Positions 13,288-23,968 of a DNA stretch of 64,000 bases are shown piece by piece. How positions within the stretch are numbered: the first letter of the stretch is position 1; each line of letters opens with the position of its first letter. The position numbers and the translations under genes are program-made. Under the pieces are notes generated by a model. The model was not told where the DNA came from. It worked only from the letters and a program-made list of their open reading frames with translations, and made no database searches. Where the stretch lies: assembly GCF_032854445.1 (NCBI RefSeq), contig NC_088295.1, positions 48,657,385 through 48,721,384 of the forward strand, written 5' to 3'. The DNA is from Liolophura sinensis. Taxonomy: Eukaryota; Mollusca; Polyplacophora; Chitonida; Chitonidae.

Positions 13288-13506
13288 TTTTGACTTGGCG
13301 ATGGATGATGCATCCTTCAATAACTCTTCATCGTCCGAATCATCCTGCCAACTTTTAAAGTTACTTTCAGATATGGCAGTAGACTGGTGAGGCTTTCGCT
13401 TGATGATCTGGTGCCGGCTTTGTTCGATTCTCGCCTCCCCCGGCGTGGAAGAGACCTTGAGTTGAGAAAGTTGTTGCCGGTAGTCCGTGAGAGTGTCCTG
13501 CGCCAT
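13288..13506 (-). CDS. First coding exon of an unrecognised hydrophilic protein
   Basis: The exon opens with ATG at 13504-13506 and stays open for exactly 73 codons. It ends at a good donor, AAA followed by gtgagt, in phase 0. The predicted peptide starts MAQDTLTDYRQQLSQL. It is rich in Gln, Ser and charged residues, and has an acidic patch (QDDSDDEELLKD) near its end, suggesting a soluble, partly coiled-coil or disordered protein. I do not recognise the family. No downstream exon to the left could be identified with confidence, so the rest of the gene may lie in the low-complexity 1-13 kb region or outside the window. It is divergent from the exon at 13889, with 382 bp between the two starts. 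Confidence 0.6.
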
Positions 13507-13888
13507 GTTTGCTGAGCATTGTACGACAACTTGGAGCTGGGCCGTCGGCGACTTCGGTTACGGGACGTGTGCAAAATGGGTGCCGCGGAATTTAAATTAA
13601 GTGAAACTTCTTTCTAAATCAATATAGGCCTTAATTATCCATAATTATAATCCAGTCTTTGTATTATAGTAAACATATACGCCTGTTGGTATATACATCT
13701 TTATCCTACAAATGTTCATTTTTCCAGGTAATAAAGGCATGACGTATCGTTTTGATATGCACCACGTGTAGCATAAATTCCGACATTTTGATTGGTCTGT
13801 GTATCTTTTCATTCATCAAATCGACTAATCAAAAGTTACAACTCGACTGTACAGGCAATACTTTTTCTTGTCGTCTGCAAATGTCAAC
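13507..13888. promoter_or_regulatory. Putative bidirectional promoter region
   Basis: 382 bp separate two head-to-head start codons. The part next to the minus-strand gene (13507-13600) is GC-richer and contains several CpGs, whereas the middle is AT-rich. The promoter role is inferred from gene arrangement only; no TATA or initiator element was assigned. Confidence 0.4.
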
Positions 13889-14059
13889 ATGGCCGATTTT
13901 CGACCAGGAGACATCGTAAAAATGGACAAAAACGGATGCGCCTGAGTTATAAATGTGACAAGAGATAAAATCGAATCAATGTGGAAATCCTCTGCATTGA
14001 CTACGACATAGAGCTGTCGCTACGAAGGCTAAGTAAAATCCCCAGAACGGAAACATTGG
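13889..14059 (+). pseudogene. Damaged first exon of an unrecognised protein
   Basis: From ATG at 13889 the frame reads MADFRPGDIVKMDKNGCA and then meets TGA at 13943-13945. The frame resumes as VINVTRDKIES. A one-base shift near 13975-13980 is then needed to continue into VEILCIDYDIELSLRRLSKI, which ends at a possible donor after 14059. Both segments look like real protein and together would make an exon of about 57 codons. The PGDIVKM start hints at a small beta-barrel (tudor/SH3-like) module, but I do not recognise the family. The TGA and the frameshift could be sequence errors or true decay; selenocysteine is possible but unsupported. Confidence 0.45.
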
Positions 14060-14618
14060 GTAGGCCATTATTTTTCTTAATACTACGATATTGGCGTAAA
14101 ACTTTGTGCTTCGCTATTTTTGACATTGATGAAACCTATAATTTCTACCGTACTTAAATTCTCTTAGAAATCAATACACTGTAGACTGTTTCGCTTGTTC
14201 AACCTTCGTTAAGTTAAACTGTCAGTTGTTTTTTTGAAAGCTGCATGGCGTGTACTCAGCGCACGTGAAATATGTCTATTTTTAGACCGTAATTATTTCT
14301 GTAGTACAATGTTAAATTTTTGTTATAAATGTTAACGTATTCAACGATATATTGTACCGGTATAAAGCAATTTTTTTACATGTCTATGGTATAAAAAAAA
14401 GTGGCCATGTAAATAAATTTTGTCTATACTATATTATACTCCGCCATGTACTTGTCACTTACTGATGACGCCTCACTTGACCTATGTATGGGATATCACT
14501 ACGGGGTTAGTCGTCGGCGCAGTTTCCGAAAGGTTTAAATCGTAAAGATTTTTCCGCTATAAATTTACAATAAGGCATGTGTGGTATAAATAGGATATGA
14601 AATTCGTGACCGTCGATA

Positions 14619-14723
14619 TCAAATTTATTAAATTAGAGTAGGCCTAGTAATTTTCATTTGTTCCTCGCCGGAGGCTTCGAACAAATGAAAACTACTAGGC
14701 CTACTCTCGTTTAATAAATTTGA
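14619..14723. repeat. 45-bp near-perfect inverted repeat (hairpin)
   Basis: The left arm 14619-14663 pairs with the right arm 14679-14723 with three mismatches in 45, around a 15-nt loop. The arms contain the palindromic word TAGGCCTA and AT-rich outer ends. It could be a minimal foldback element, a cruciform or a small-RNA precursor; sequence alone does not decide. Confidence 0.85.
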
Positions 14724-15850
14724 CATCTTTGGGTCACTCATGACATATCCTCTTATGGGGCCTATGTGTGTACGTGCGTGTGTGTGTATCATGGGGAATA
14801 TATTCTTGATTTCAGACTTGATGCCGGGAGGCGAACTTATATGCTCTGCCCCCCCCCCCCCCCCCACTAAAAAATGCTGTTTGCCGTCTTATAACGGTAT
14901 TATTCTTGAGTTTGAGTACGGCGCTCTAATCTCAAATCTCCAGTCTGGTATTAAGACATCTTACTCCCAGCTCCAATCAAATAAGTAAATATGACACATT
15001 ATCTGTACGTAGGCCTACATAGGATCGACCTAAAATGTAACAGAATGCATCATGCACAGAGAAATTGATATGGATGAAATGGGCTGAGCTATTATACTAT
15101 ACACATAACCCAGTCATATGCTTTTGTCAAGAAATTAATTTGTGAAGCTTCATTTTTTCATTTTATGTAGACCGTATATAAAATTTAATGTACAGACCTG
15201 GAAATGACACAGGCCTATAGGCCTATATTCTTCGTCTCAATTCTTCGTCTTTTTAAATAAACGATCCGCAACAAAAGGGATGAGAGCAGTAGCATCTTAT
15301 AGGTTATTCACTTTGGTAAACATTGCATGCATATTGTTGCTGTTGTTGCTGATGTCATTATAATATGCACAAACAATTCCCACTTGCAGGTATAGTATAA
15401 GCCTAGCCTATAATGAGCGCAATAGATACAGGCCTATATGTGTGCTTCATATATTTAGATCTATAGCCAAAGGACCATTGCACAGAAGGACGGTTTGCAA
15501 CAGATCAAAACAGCGGTCAAAAGTTGCACTCGTATCATTAACAGATTCAGTTATATACCGAGCGAGCTCCCAGTGAATTATATCAGTTATACCAGCTCTA
15601 TGGACCTGCTAAAAAAAGTCCAGCAGAGTATTTATAAATGTAGATATAGAGATCCAGTTCAGCTGAAACCAGCAGTCAATGTTCTCGGGCAGGATGTCCC
15701 ATGCACATCCTGGGGCTTGCTTCATTGAATTAACAGTGTCTCCTCTCTCATATCAGCCATTACTCAGCCATTGTGCATACACCATTCGCGTATACACACC
15801 ATTGTCCTATATAGGTCTATAATAAATTAGTTACTTATGAAAGCCTATCG
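14724..15850. other. Non-coding; one weak plus-strand ORF
   Basis: Contains a C-run at 14850-14865. A 77-codon ORF at 15495-15728 has protein-like composition but no motif I recognise and no clear splice context. It is not called as a gene. Confidence 0.4.
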
Positions 15851-15854
15851 ATAG

Positions 15855-16140
15855 TTCAAGCTTTATAGTGAGGCAGCGCGGTAACGAAGCAAGACACCGA
15901 GGTGATCGTGTCATCTCGCTACCTCACTACTCTGCTCTCTCGCTTCGCTGCCTCCATCGATATCCACGTTTCGCTATCTTGCTACATCGCTCTTTAATCC
16001 CACCCCCCTGGCTACCTGACTGAATGCTCCGTTTTCTCTCTTCGCTTCCTCGCGGCTTTGCTTCGCAATTTCGATATCTCAATATACCTGGCTGCCTCGT
16101 TACTTCGCTCCGCTATACCTTTCTCTTTTGAAGTGTATCA
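15855..16140. repeat. Degenerate tandem repeat of TCGCTACC-like words
   Basis: The stretch is built of variants of tcgctac, ttcgct and cctcgct spaced 7-10 bp apart, with no stable period. It is a decayed short-period satellite. Confidence 0.65.
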
Positions 16141-16854
16141 GAAAGGGCGACGTAGCAAGGTAGACGATGGTCATCATCGCATTACCTTTCTGTATTCTTT
16201 TCGATGACAATGCTTGTTCGGATCAATCACTGGACATTTATTCATATTGTACTGAACATATCTTTACAATGCTATTGGTTCTTCATAAGTTGGTTTGGCT
16301 ATGTTTTCAGCTTAGCATTAGTATTTCTGAAAGCAAAGCTGGGAGAAATGAAACAGATCTCAGATGTACAATGGTATATGTACGTACAATGTCACGTAGT
16401 CTTGTCGTATACATGGGCGTCTAAAAGATAATTCATATATGCCTGTATATAATATTACCTTTCCCTACTTCGCTACACTATATCAGCGTTGACATTTTTT
16501 TCTGTTGAATGACTAAAATCACAGGTAAGAAATTAAGCTGTCCTTCAATCTTGTTTGAGTGATTATAAAACAGAGATCTAAGCTGATACTTCTGATTGCT
16601 TTGAAGCACTGTGTAACCGTTCATCAGCGTGTAGTGCCGTGCATGATTTATTATGGAAGAAATCAGAGATGGATATCACGTTCAGGAATGGACTGTAGGG
16701 ATCAACTTCATTAGCACAGAAAATGAAATCCATATAAAATACTACAGAAAACAATTATTTTACTTTCGTCACGGAGAAAAAAATTTAAATTGACACAGAA
16801 TTTGAATCACCATACTTAACACCAAACTTAAGGTCATACTTAACGCAAGAAGCA

Positions 16855-17142
16855 GACTTTTCACTTATACGATGGCAGGCGATTGTGTGGGTGGAGCAAA
16901 CAGGAGTACCCATGCTTGCAGGGTAAATCATGCAATGAAGTTACCGACGCACAAGTCACGTGATATGTAGACATACCGATGGTTCAGCTAAAGGGTAGAC
17001 TGTCGTAACGGACACCACTTATAGTATTAGTGAGAGCGAGGGAATCTACAAATTCCCTTTCGTAGGTCATGCAGATTTGAACCCGCACCTTAGGTGTCTA
17101 GCAACTATAGACTATAACAGTCTCAACCACGGAAGAAAAAAC
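16855..17142 (-). mobile_element. Probable tRNA-derived SINE, third family
   Basis: The left end carries cttatacgatggcaggcg, like the family 1 body. The right end has a box B-like element on the minus strand (reverse complement of gcagatttgaacccgcacc). It is diverged and boundaries are approximate. Confidence 0.5.
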
Positions 17143-17399
17143 TGTTATATGACGTCCCGCGTTGTTTTCTTACCACATACAATTGAGGTCTTGAACATGC
17201 ATTGAGGCATCTACTCCTTTATGTAATTTAATATATGGCCTATATGTACGCATTTGAAGAACATAAAAACAAGACAGGCATTCATCTTTCATACTTATCG
17301 TTAATAAATATTATTTATATATTTATTTTATTAGTGCATAACACCGCCACTGTATAGAACATATCATTTCACGTATATTTTGAGATCTCGTACTTAAAC

Positions 17400-17630
17400 T
17401 GATATAATGTGCGGATATGTCATGAACACCTTTATCAGAAAAATAAGAAAAATTCCTAGTATTAAATAATACTGGTATTAAGTCATATTTTATATTTAAG
17501 ATTTTAGCCAATGTAGTTGTCCAAAGTTAAAGTATAACAGCAGCAGATTTAGTTTCATATTGTGCAAAATTGAAAACTTGGCTTAAAGTTAAATCTGGTA
17601 TTTAGTCTTAAAACAGTTAAGAATAATAAA
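17400..17630. mobile_element. MITE-like element, inverted copy of the 46560 element
   Basis: The segment with ttaagattttagccaatg and tgtagttgtccaaagttaaa matches the reverse complement of sequence at 46560-46800, including the order of internal motifs. Ends are approximate. No coding potential. Confidence 0.6.
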
Positions 17631-17676
17631 TTGTTAAGGAGCTGTATGCACGCTTAAATTTTGTATATATATGTAT

Positions 17677-17972
17677 GAGTAAGTGAATGATTAGGGTTTA
17701 TATGGCGACGAAGGAGTCCTTTGAATGAATATACGTATAGTGTGCTTCCTTGTTGCAGGATTGATTTCCATCGCTCTTTTATCGAGTCCTGCTTCACTGA
17801 TTTTATACTGATATGGGTCAACCAGTCTTTGCACTATCCCATTAACAATTAACGCCAAGCGAGGAATCTACAGCTTCCTATTTTCAGGTCTTAGGTATGA
17901 GCCGACTCAGGACTGACCCTGGATCTACCGCCCCAGAAGCGGAAGCTCTACCAACTGAGTCATCGGGGCCGG
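17677..17972 (-). mobile_element. tRNA-derived SINE family 2, diverged copy
   Basis: It shares with the copies at 26577 and 51263 the atggcgacgaaggagtcc body, the ttgttgcagga segment and the cgccaagcgagga motif. It also has the tRNA-like head at its right end (minus-strand box A-like TCAGTTGGTAGAGCTTCCGC). Confidence 0.82.
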
Positions 17973-18044
17973 TATATCCGTGTATCTATGAAAGTATGTA
18001 TGTCTGTATATGTATGTATGCTTGGGGATTTACTTCGTATATAT

Positions 18045-18390
18045 TTATGACGACGAGGCGCCATTAGGTATGGGTACATCTACTGTGTGTTTGTGGCACG
18101 ACGAGTCCATTCCGCCACTGAAGTATCATACCGAAGACACCTTCCACGACACCCAACCCAGTTACATTATATTGACACCGGTCCACCCAGTCCTGATTCC
18201 TTGCTGTAACCTGTCAACGCTGAGCGCCAAGCGAGGCATCAACAAGAACTATTTATAAAGTTTATGGTATGACCCGACCCTGGTTTGATCTCAGGTCTCA
18301 TAACTTCAGACGGCTTTGATTGTGTTACCTTGAACTCACAGCGACCGAATTGGTGAGAGACTCCTGGGTTATTACGCTGCGCTAGAAACG
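18045..18390 (-). mobile_element. Mosaic of SINE fragments
   Basis: At 18045-18300 a SINE-like stretch includes gctgagcgccaagcgaggc, shared with family 2, plus a different body. At 18330-18388 the sequence switches to a family 1 head (cgaccgaattggtgagagac, gctgcgctag). Two element types are joined, either by nested insertion or by template switching. Confidence 0.55.
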
Positions 18391-18853
18391 CCATGTGGTT
18401 GGATATAACATATATTAGGTGATATGGCGTACAGGCACGTCTTTATTTATTTGGGTTCAACCTTATAAGAGCATAACGTCGCTTTCAACGTTATCACGAT
18501 TACGTCAGTACCGTGTCTAAGGAATGCTTACTTTAAATCTGGTGTACAGTTTATGCTTGTCATTTAGAAGCTGGATAGATATGGTTGAATCATCAGAACA
18601 AAAGTAAATTACATCTCATAAATGTATTTATTTAGAACCTTGAAAAGAGTACATGGCACTCATGAGGCAAACACCAACAAAATTCAGTATAATGCGCAGG
18701 TGAGGAAGTGTGAGGAAATTTAAGTGACATTTAGTTAACATGCATATCAAAGCCTTCAAGGTTAATGATTTCCTATGTACAAATTCATCTTTTCCATGCA
18801 CAAAATAGGTCGCAATAAACTACAGACAAGGAAACTGATGATATTGGTATAAA

Positions 18854-18859
18854 TTTATT
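18854..18859 (-). terminator. Candidate poly(A) signal of the kinase gene
   Basis: AATAAA on the minus strand about 150 nt past the kinase stop codon. It is the nearest canonical hexamer, so it is the likely 3' end signal. Confidence 0.5.
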
Positions 18860-19009
18860 TTGGAACATTTGCAAATGATATTTGTTTTAAAAGCGGCTAG
18901 AATAACAAGATGTCATAATGTGCCATAGTGTTGAAGCCGTACAGGTTGTTTTAACTCTCCGTACAAGATATCACAAAATATACTGTCTAAGGATTGTCTA
19001 AATGAGATC

Positions 19010-20947
19010 TTATGAGACTCTGCTGTTGTTGCTGTTGTGATCTTGACTTTCAAGCCTGTTGTTTGTTTCTTCATCTTCATCTTCTTCAATAACGGTGAAG
19101 ATTTCACGCTTAACACATGCGGAGAAATGGAATTCTTCGTTGGAATCTTCATCGGAGGAAGAGGAGGCCCACAGCTCCCAGCTGTTGTTGTTTTGGCAAG
19201 AGGAGGATGCTGAGGCCTGGCGAGTCAATTCTGCCACATTGGTAGGCAATACTTCTTCAGATCCCAGCTTGTGTAATATGTCCAACAAGTGCGAGTCGTC
19301 GTGACGATGCCCATACTTAACACGGTCCCAGTCGACCTCTCGGAATATCTTGTGACGCATGATCTCTCTGGCACCAGCCGAGAAACCCAGCCTTTCGGTC
19401 ACAGTCGGTCGGAGCTGAGATGTAACGAAATTCTGAGCTGTAGGTGATAACATAGATACGTCCGGTGTGAGAACTAGAGACGCTCTGAGCTCGGTCTCAG
19501 CTCGGCTCTTACCCTGCCAGGGACTTTTGGTAGTAATGATCTCATAAAATATACAAGCGACTGGCCACAGATCCCAGAGTTTCACCGGTGGAAAAGGCGA
19601 CTGGACTTCGGGGCATGCGTACGCAGGTGTGATCTTCTGACATCTGGTAAAATTTTTCAAGTTTGCTAAACTCACTGCAGAACCGAAATCCCCCAAGACG
19701 GGATATCCTTTGTCATCGATGAGGATATTACCTGGTTTAACATCCAGGTGGAGAATAGACTTACTGTGGAGAAAGTCCAGGCTTGCCAAAATGTAGGCGC
19801 AAATCCAAATTGCCTCTTTCTCACTAAAATATTTCCGAGGGCAATCTTTTCTCATCCAGTGAGCAAGGTCCTTGTTTTTGTAATAGTCCATACAGATATA
19901 TCGCTCATCACCAAGAACAAAACTAGCGCACATTTTCACCACAAAGGGACTTTGGCAATCCATGAGGTGGACTGCTTCTGTTAAACTGGTTTCATAGTTA
20001 AGCGTTTTCAATGCGAATGCTTCCTGACGATGTTGTAATGTGATAATATCAACCTCGCTTCTATGGTTTCTCGAGATGTTCCTTTGTATTTTCCAATCGT
20101 ATGGACGTAATCTGTACCAGAACTCATCACGGGCGAATTCCAGCCTGAACTGAGGAGGGGAATCTGCCCTTGGTGAAATTATTTCAGAGAGATTAAGAGT
20201 TAGGTCAGGTTTCTGATTAAGTTTGTTCGGCGGATTCATGGAAGGAATCACTATTAAATCTGCATCACAATCAATTTCTTCAATAGCACTCAAGACAACA
20301 GAACTAACAATTCCAGAATTTGGCAGCGGATTTGTCACGTTGATATTTTGGGCGTACTTGAGTCCATTTGATACTTCTATCGGCGTGTAGCAATTTCTCA
20401 TTGGTAGTTGATGCACTAAATCACCAGGTTGCTTGTAAAGAGGGACTGGACATGATCTCATAGAGAGAGGAGGACTTACTGTCTCTTGTGAACTACTGTC
20501 TTCCACTGGAGACTGATTGTCGGTACTGGATGAACCGTCTGAACTTCCTGGCTTTTCTCCATTCACCGTTGACTCTCCAGAGCCAGTCTTCTGCTGTCGT
20601 GGAGAGCAGTTAGGTTTCCCGAAGTTGCCTTGGCTAACATAGACGAACTCACTCTCCGCTGATCCTATGTTTCTCTCAGAACACCGCACATCCTCTTGAT
20701 GTCCCTTTTGTCCCATCAGCCAACAGTCGTGTTTCAGAGGGTGACAGCAGGTCCCTACGGGGTTATCTACCCGGATTGGGCGTGACCACATGGCCGCGGT
20801 TCCTGATATGACTGCTGTTAGTGGCACAATGTCTTTACGAGTCTCTTCTCGAATCCCTCCACAGCAAACACATGTTTTCCAAATTCTTCTTGTAACCTCC
20901 ACTACTTGTTGACGTAAACGTTTAAATCTCTTAAAGCGTCGACTCAT
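19010..20947 (-). CDS. Divergent AGC-type serine/threonine protein kinase, single exon
   Basis: The uninterrupted 645-codon ORF starts at ATG 20945-20947. Residues 1-275 are non-catalytic: a basic N-terminus (RRFKRFKRLRQQ), cysteine clusters (CVCC 26-29, CC 67-68) and a Ser-rich linker. The kinase domain spans about 276-540. It has an invariant Lys in FALKTL (K314), a likely helix C Glu (E324), the catalytic loop HLDVKPGNIL (D402, K404, N407; HLD instead of HRD), DFG at 420-422, YACPE in place of APE, and DLW (459-461). The block ERLGFSAGAREIMRHKIF (518-535) is the AGC-family signature preceding the HxxF segment. The glycine-rich loop reads NISRNHRSEV, with none of the usual glycines. Catalysis may therefore be weak or absent even though Lys, Asp and DFG are kept. 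The C-terminal tail is Ser/Asp/Glu-rich. It is intronless, so a retrogene origin is possible. The subfamily is not recognised. Confidence 0.88.
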   Translation of the reverse strand: MSRRFKRFKRLRQQVVEVTRRIWKTCVCCGGIREETRKDIVPLTAVISGTAAMWSRPIRVDNPVGTCCHPLKHDCWLMGQKGHQEDVRCSERNIGSAESEFVYVSQGNFGKPNCSPRQQKTGSGESTVNGEKPGSSDGSSSTDNQSPVEDSSSQETVSPPLSMRSCPVPLYKQPGDLVHQLPMRNCYTPIEVSNGLKYAQNINVTNPLPNSGIVSSVVLSAIEEIDCDADLIVIPSMNPPNKLNQKPDLTLNLSEIISPRADSPPQFRLEFARDEFWYRLRPYDWKIQRNISRNHRSEVDIITLQHRQEAFALKTLNYETSLTEAVHLMDCQSPFVVKMCASFVLGDERYICMDYYKNKDLAHWMRKDCPRKYFSEKEAIWICAYILASLDFLHSKSILHLDVKPGNILIDDKGYPVLGDFGSAVSLANLKNFTRCQKITPAYACPEVQSPFPPVKLWDLWPVACIFYEIITTKSPWQGKSRAETELRASLVLTPDVSMLSPTAQNFVTSQLRPTVTERLGFSAGAREIMRHKIFREVDWDRVKYGHRHDDSHLLDILHKLGSEEVLPTNVAELTRQASASSSCQNNNSWELWASSSSDEDSNEEFHFSACVKREIFTVIEEDEDEETNNRLESQDHNSNNSRVS

Positions 20948-22490
20948 CTTTTCACGTATAAGTCTTACCTAAAGTTTCCCTTAAAACTCGATGGATATTG
21001 AATGCGAAGAGATGCATGCACATTGTCGTCTGACGACGTTGAGCGTACAATGGTTGTCCGTCGCAACGTCATCCGGGTACTAAAACACCATTGTGTCGTC
21101 GAGAGTTCGGCAAACGTTTCGCGGACGTCACCGAAATCATACCCGCCACCAAACAGGGGGATGGAATGAGTAGCACGTTCGTCAAAAGATAATTGAAAAT
21201 AGAATCTCAGAGAATAATAGTATTATGACACAACTATGGAGAGCACAGGTGGCTTATCTGTCTTGTATTTTGCTTTTTATGGATGTCTTAAATATTCAAA
21301 TGTTAGAATAGGAATACAGAATAATACAACCATTTTCTTTGATTGTAAGGATATCAATAACGTTCTGTGACAGTACTTTATAAATTCTAGGTTTGAGTTG
21401 AAACCGTCTCTTTACGAGAAAGCCGGACTGTCACTAGTCCTAAAAGGATTCATGATTACTTGGTTTATATTTCTTAATACGGAGTACATGATGTGGCGTA
21501 ATACATGTACATTAAAGTATTAAAAACTTTCAGCCTTCATGGGGAATAAAAACGGCTTTAAACTATACTTTTTCTAAGGCTCCAGCAGTCAGCTCGGATA
21601 TTAATTTGCCTTCTGTGGTGACGTCAACAGTGATAGCTGCCAAAACAAGACACTTTTTTTTCAAAATTTTGTGGCCATATATTTCGTCATTTTCCTTAAA
21701 ACCGTACTCTTGGTTGTATAGTAACTTTTCAGGTATCCTTTAAACAATGAGGTGGCGCCTGCGCTGCTTTGGCAGACCACCAAACCACCTCATCGATCAA
21801 AACTTCTGCCTGACCACCTATGTACAAGTGAAATATTCTTGACGATATAGAATAAATGAAACAATGAAATCAGTGAAGAAGGTAAAGAAAAATTTACTAT
21901 CGGATACATGTAGATGTGAGAAGCTTGCGATAAATATTAGATATATACAGCGATCATCGAACTCAAAGAGATAACTGGCGATAAGGAAATGATGGATGGA
22001 ATGTAGAGGAATTCGGGGAAACAAGATTGGACTGCTAAAACGGATCAAACATCAGAAAGCTTTTGGCGCATAATATTTTAAAACTTTGTAACAAAGCATG
22101 TTTAAAGAATCGCCGCTTTTTCTCATTCTTTTGTATTAATTTTCTTCTTTTTGCGATATGCCATGTCCTATTTTGTTACGTTGCGTGGCACATAAGTGAT
22201 GCTAGGCGAATAGGGGCTAGAGATCTTGGAAGACTGGTGTTTACGTACAGGTAATTTGTGCTGAGCAAAGCAAGTAGAGGACGCTGGAAACCACATAACC
22301 TTGTACCACATACTCATGACACCGCACGCACCACACTCTCTATGTTCGTTTTACATCACGACTAGCAAATTTTGCAGAGAAATCTGGATCGACGTCAGCG
22401 TCATTGGGATCACAGTGATGAGGAATAAAGTGATCTCAGAAAACACAATTCTGTCTGAACCTTTGTTTTTATTAACACATTTGCATTCTT
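20948..22490. other. Kinase upstream region and intergenic sequence
   Basis: The first 200 bp upstream of the kinase ATG are CpG-richer than the surroundings and may hold its promoter. The rest is AT-rich, and short ORFs on both strands lack recognisable features. Confidence 0.4.
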
Positions 22491-22499
22491 TTTATCTAA

Positions 22500-22960
22500 A
22501 ATATACGCAGCATAATTCTAAAGGGCGTCTCAAACAAAAACCGCTAAAAAAAAAGACACTTTATCAGATGAAAGACCATTAAACACCCTCCAGAAAAATA
22601 GTTTGATTTTCTGTCGTTAATTTTCTGTTGGGACCCAGAGGTTATCAGTGACGTCACAGAAATATTTCTGGCTTGGAATAGGCTGTTTGAAAGTCCATTT
22701 GGTGAATGCAATCACAGCTGTAAATGACGATGCATGAAATATAGCCATCTATTTGTGTCAAGTGGCAAAAGTGACATAACTGCTCCAATATGGTCAGAAA
22801 TGGCCACCCTAGAATCTAAAGTTTTAGATGTATTTTTTACTAGGTCGAATAGTATTCTAAAATAAAAAAATCAATCTATTTCCCGGGACAATATTTAATG
22901 TTCTTTCATCTGACATGTACTTCATGTTAGTGTATTCTTTGCCTTTAAGAAAACCTATGT
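22500..22960. mobile_element. Long-TIR MITE-like element, copy 1
   Basis: The left end (cagatgaaagaccattaaac, then gaaaaatagtttgattttc) is the inverse of the right end (gacaatatttaatgttcttt). The arms are about 80 bp and flank a non-coding interior containing gtgacgtcac. The same architecture and related sequence recur at 56530-57008. Confidence 0.72.
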
Positions 22961-23275
22961 GGGTCGCACATATCGGATAAGTCAAGCTTTGTCTATCGAG
23001 ATGGCAGTGATGCAAAGCGAGCATAGAAAGCGGCTCTTCAAAGTAACTGATATATACAAGACTGAAAGTTAAAATGGATACTTTATTCCGAGAGATATAC
23101 AAATATAAAACTAAATGATGAAACAACGTTAAAATGTGATGTTCATTAGAAAATAATTAATAAAATCGCTTTTATGCAATGCTGAAGCCATCAGAAATAT
23201 AAGACGCCTCATCCCAGTATCAATGTACGGAAGCCACGTACAGACATTCTCGTGTGCAGATTTAATGACAAATTA

Positions 23276-23620
23276 CAGGTGAGTGAGTGCTTGGGGATCA
23301 ACGTCGCACTTAATAATTTTTCAGTCATATGGCGACAAAGGAATCCTTAGAGTGCATGTAATGTGCCTCCTTGTTGCAGTGCGGATTTCCACCGTGCTGC
23401 GTCACTGAGGCGGCTTACCGAAGGCAAGTAAGCTGCCCCGCCCGAGCCTTTATACTGATACGAGTCAACCTGTCATTGCGCTATCCCCCTAATGCTGAAG
23501 ACTAGCGAGGAAGTTACAACTTCGTCTTTTAAGATCTCAGGTGTGACCCGACCCAAGCTTGACCCTGAATCTAGCGCCCTCCTAAGCGGACCCTCTACCA
23601 GCTGTGCTACTGGGTCCGGT
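23276..23620 (-). mobile_element. tRNA-derived SINE family 2, full-length
   Basis: Full body and head. The head is at the right end with a tRNA-like stretch before tgggtccggt. Flanked by ACAAATTA at 23268-23275 and 23621-23628. Confidence 0.88.
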
Positions 23621-23762
23621 ACAAATTAAAAAGTACCAATAATTTCAATTTGCTACAGTGGCTTGACCAAATTAAGGATTTATTCCCTGCCACATGGACA
23701 TTGTACTAATGACTACATTCTGTCATCACTGAGGTAACAGGGTTTCTGTTAAATTTAACAGT

Positions 23763-23768
23763 TTTATT
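23763..23768 (-). terminator. Candidate poly(A) signal of the ASPG-like gene
   Basis: AATAAA on the minus strand, about 20 nt beyond the TAA stop at 23786-23788. It is close but usable. Confidence 0.5.
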
Positions 23769-23785
23769 TTTTGAGTGTACCTTGC

Positions 23786-23968
23786 TTAGAGCTCTTCTCC
23801 GTGTGATATCGCGTTCTCATTGGTGAGGGGATCATGGTTGTTCAAGATATCCAGAATAATAGTCTTTGCGTGGTCATAAGCTGTGTTGCCAAATGCGTCT
23901 TTCTTGTCCATCTGGGTACCGTGGTCAAGCAGGAACTCCACAGTATCTGGTAGATCGGAGCAGACAGC
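23786..23968 (-). CDS. ASPG: ASPG-like terminal exon: last ankyrin repeat and C-terminus
   Basis: The acceptor ...cgcttgcag precedes GCT GTC TGC, in phase 0. The exon encodes an ankyrin repeat (PDTVEFLLDHGTQMDKKDAFGNTAYDHA) and a short acidic tail ending GEEL followed by TAA. It aligns with the last ankyrin unit of ASPG and joins in phase to the exon at 27210-27309. Confidence 0.88.
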   Translation of the reverse strand, partial: AVCSDLPDTVEFLLDHGTQMDKKDAFGNTAYDHAKTIILDILNNHDPLTNENAISHGEEL

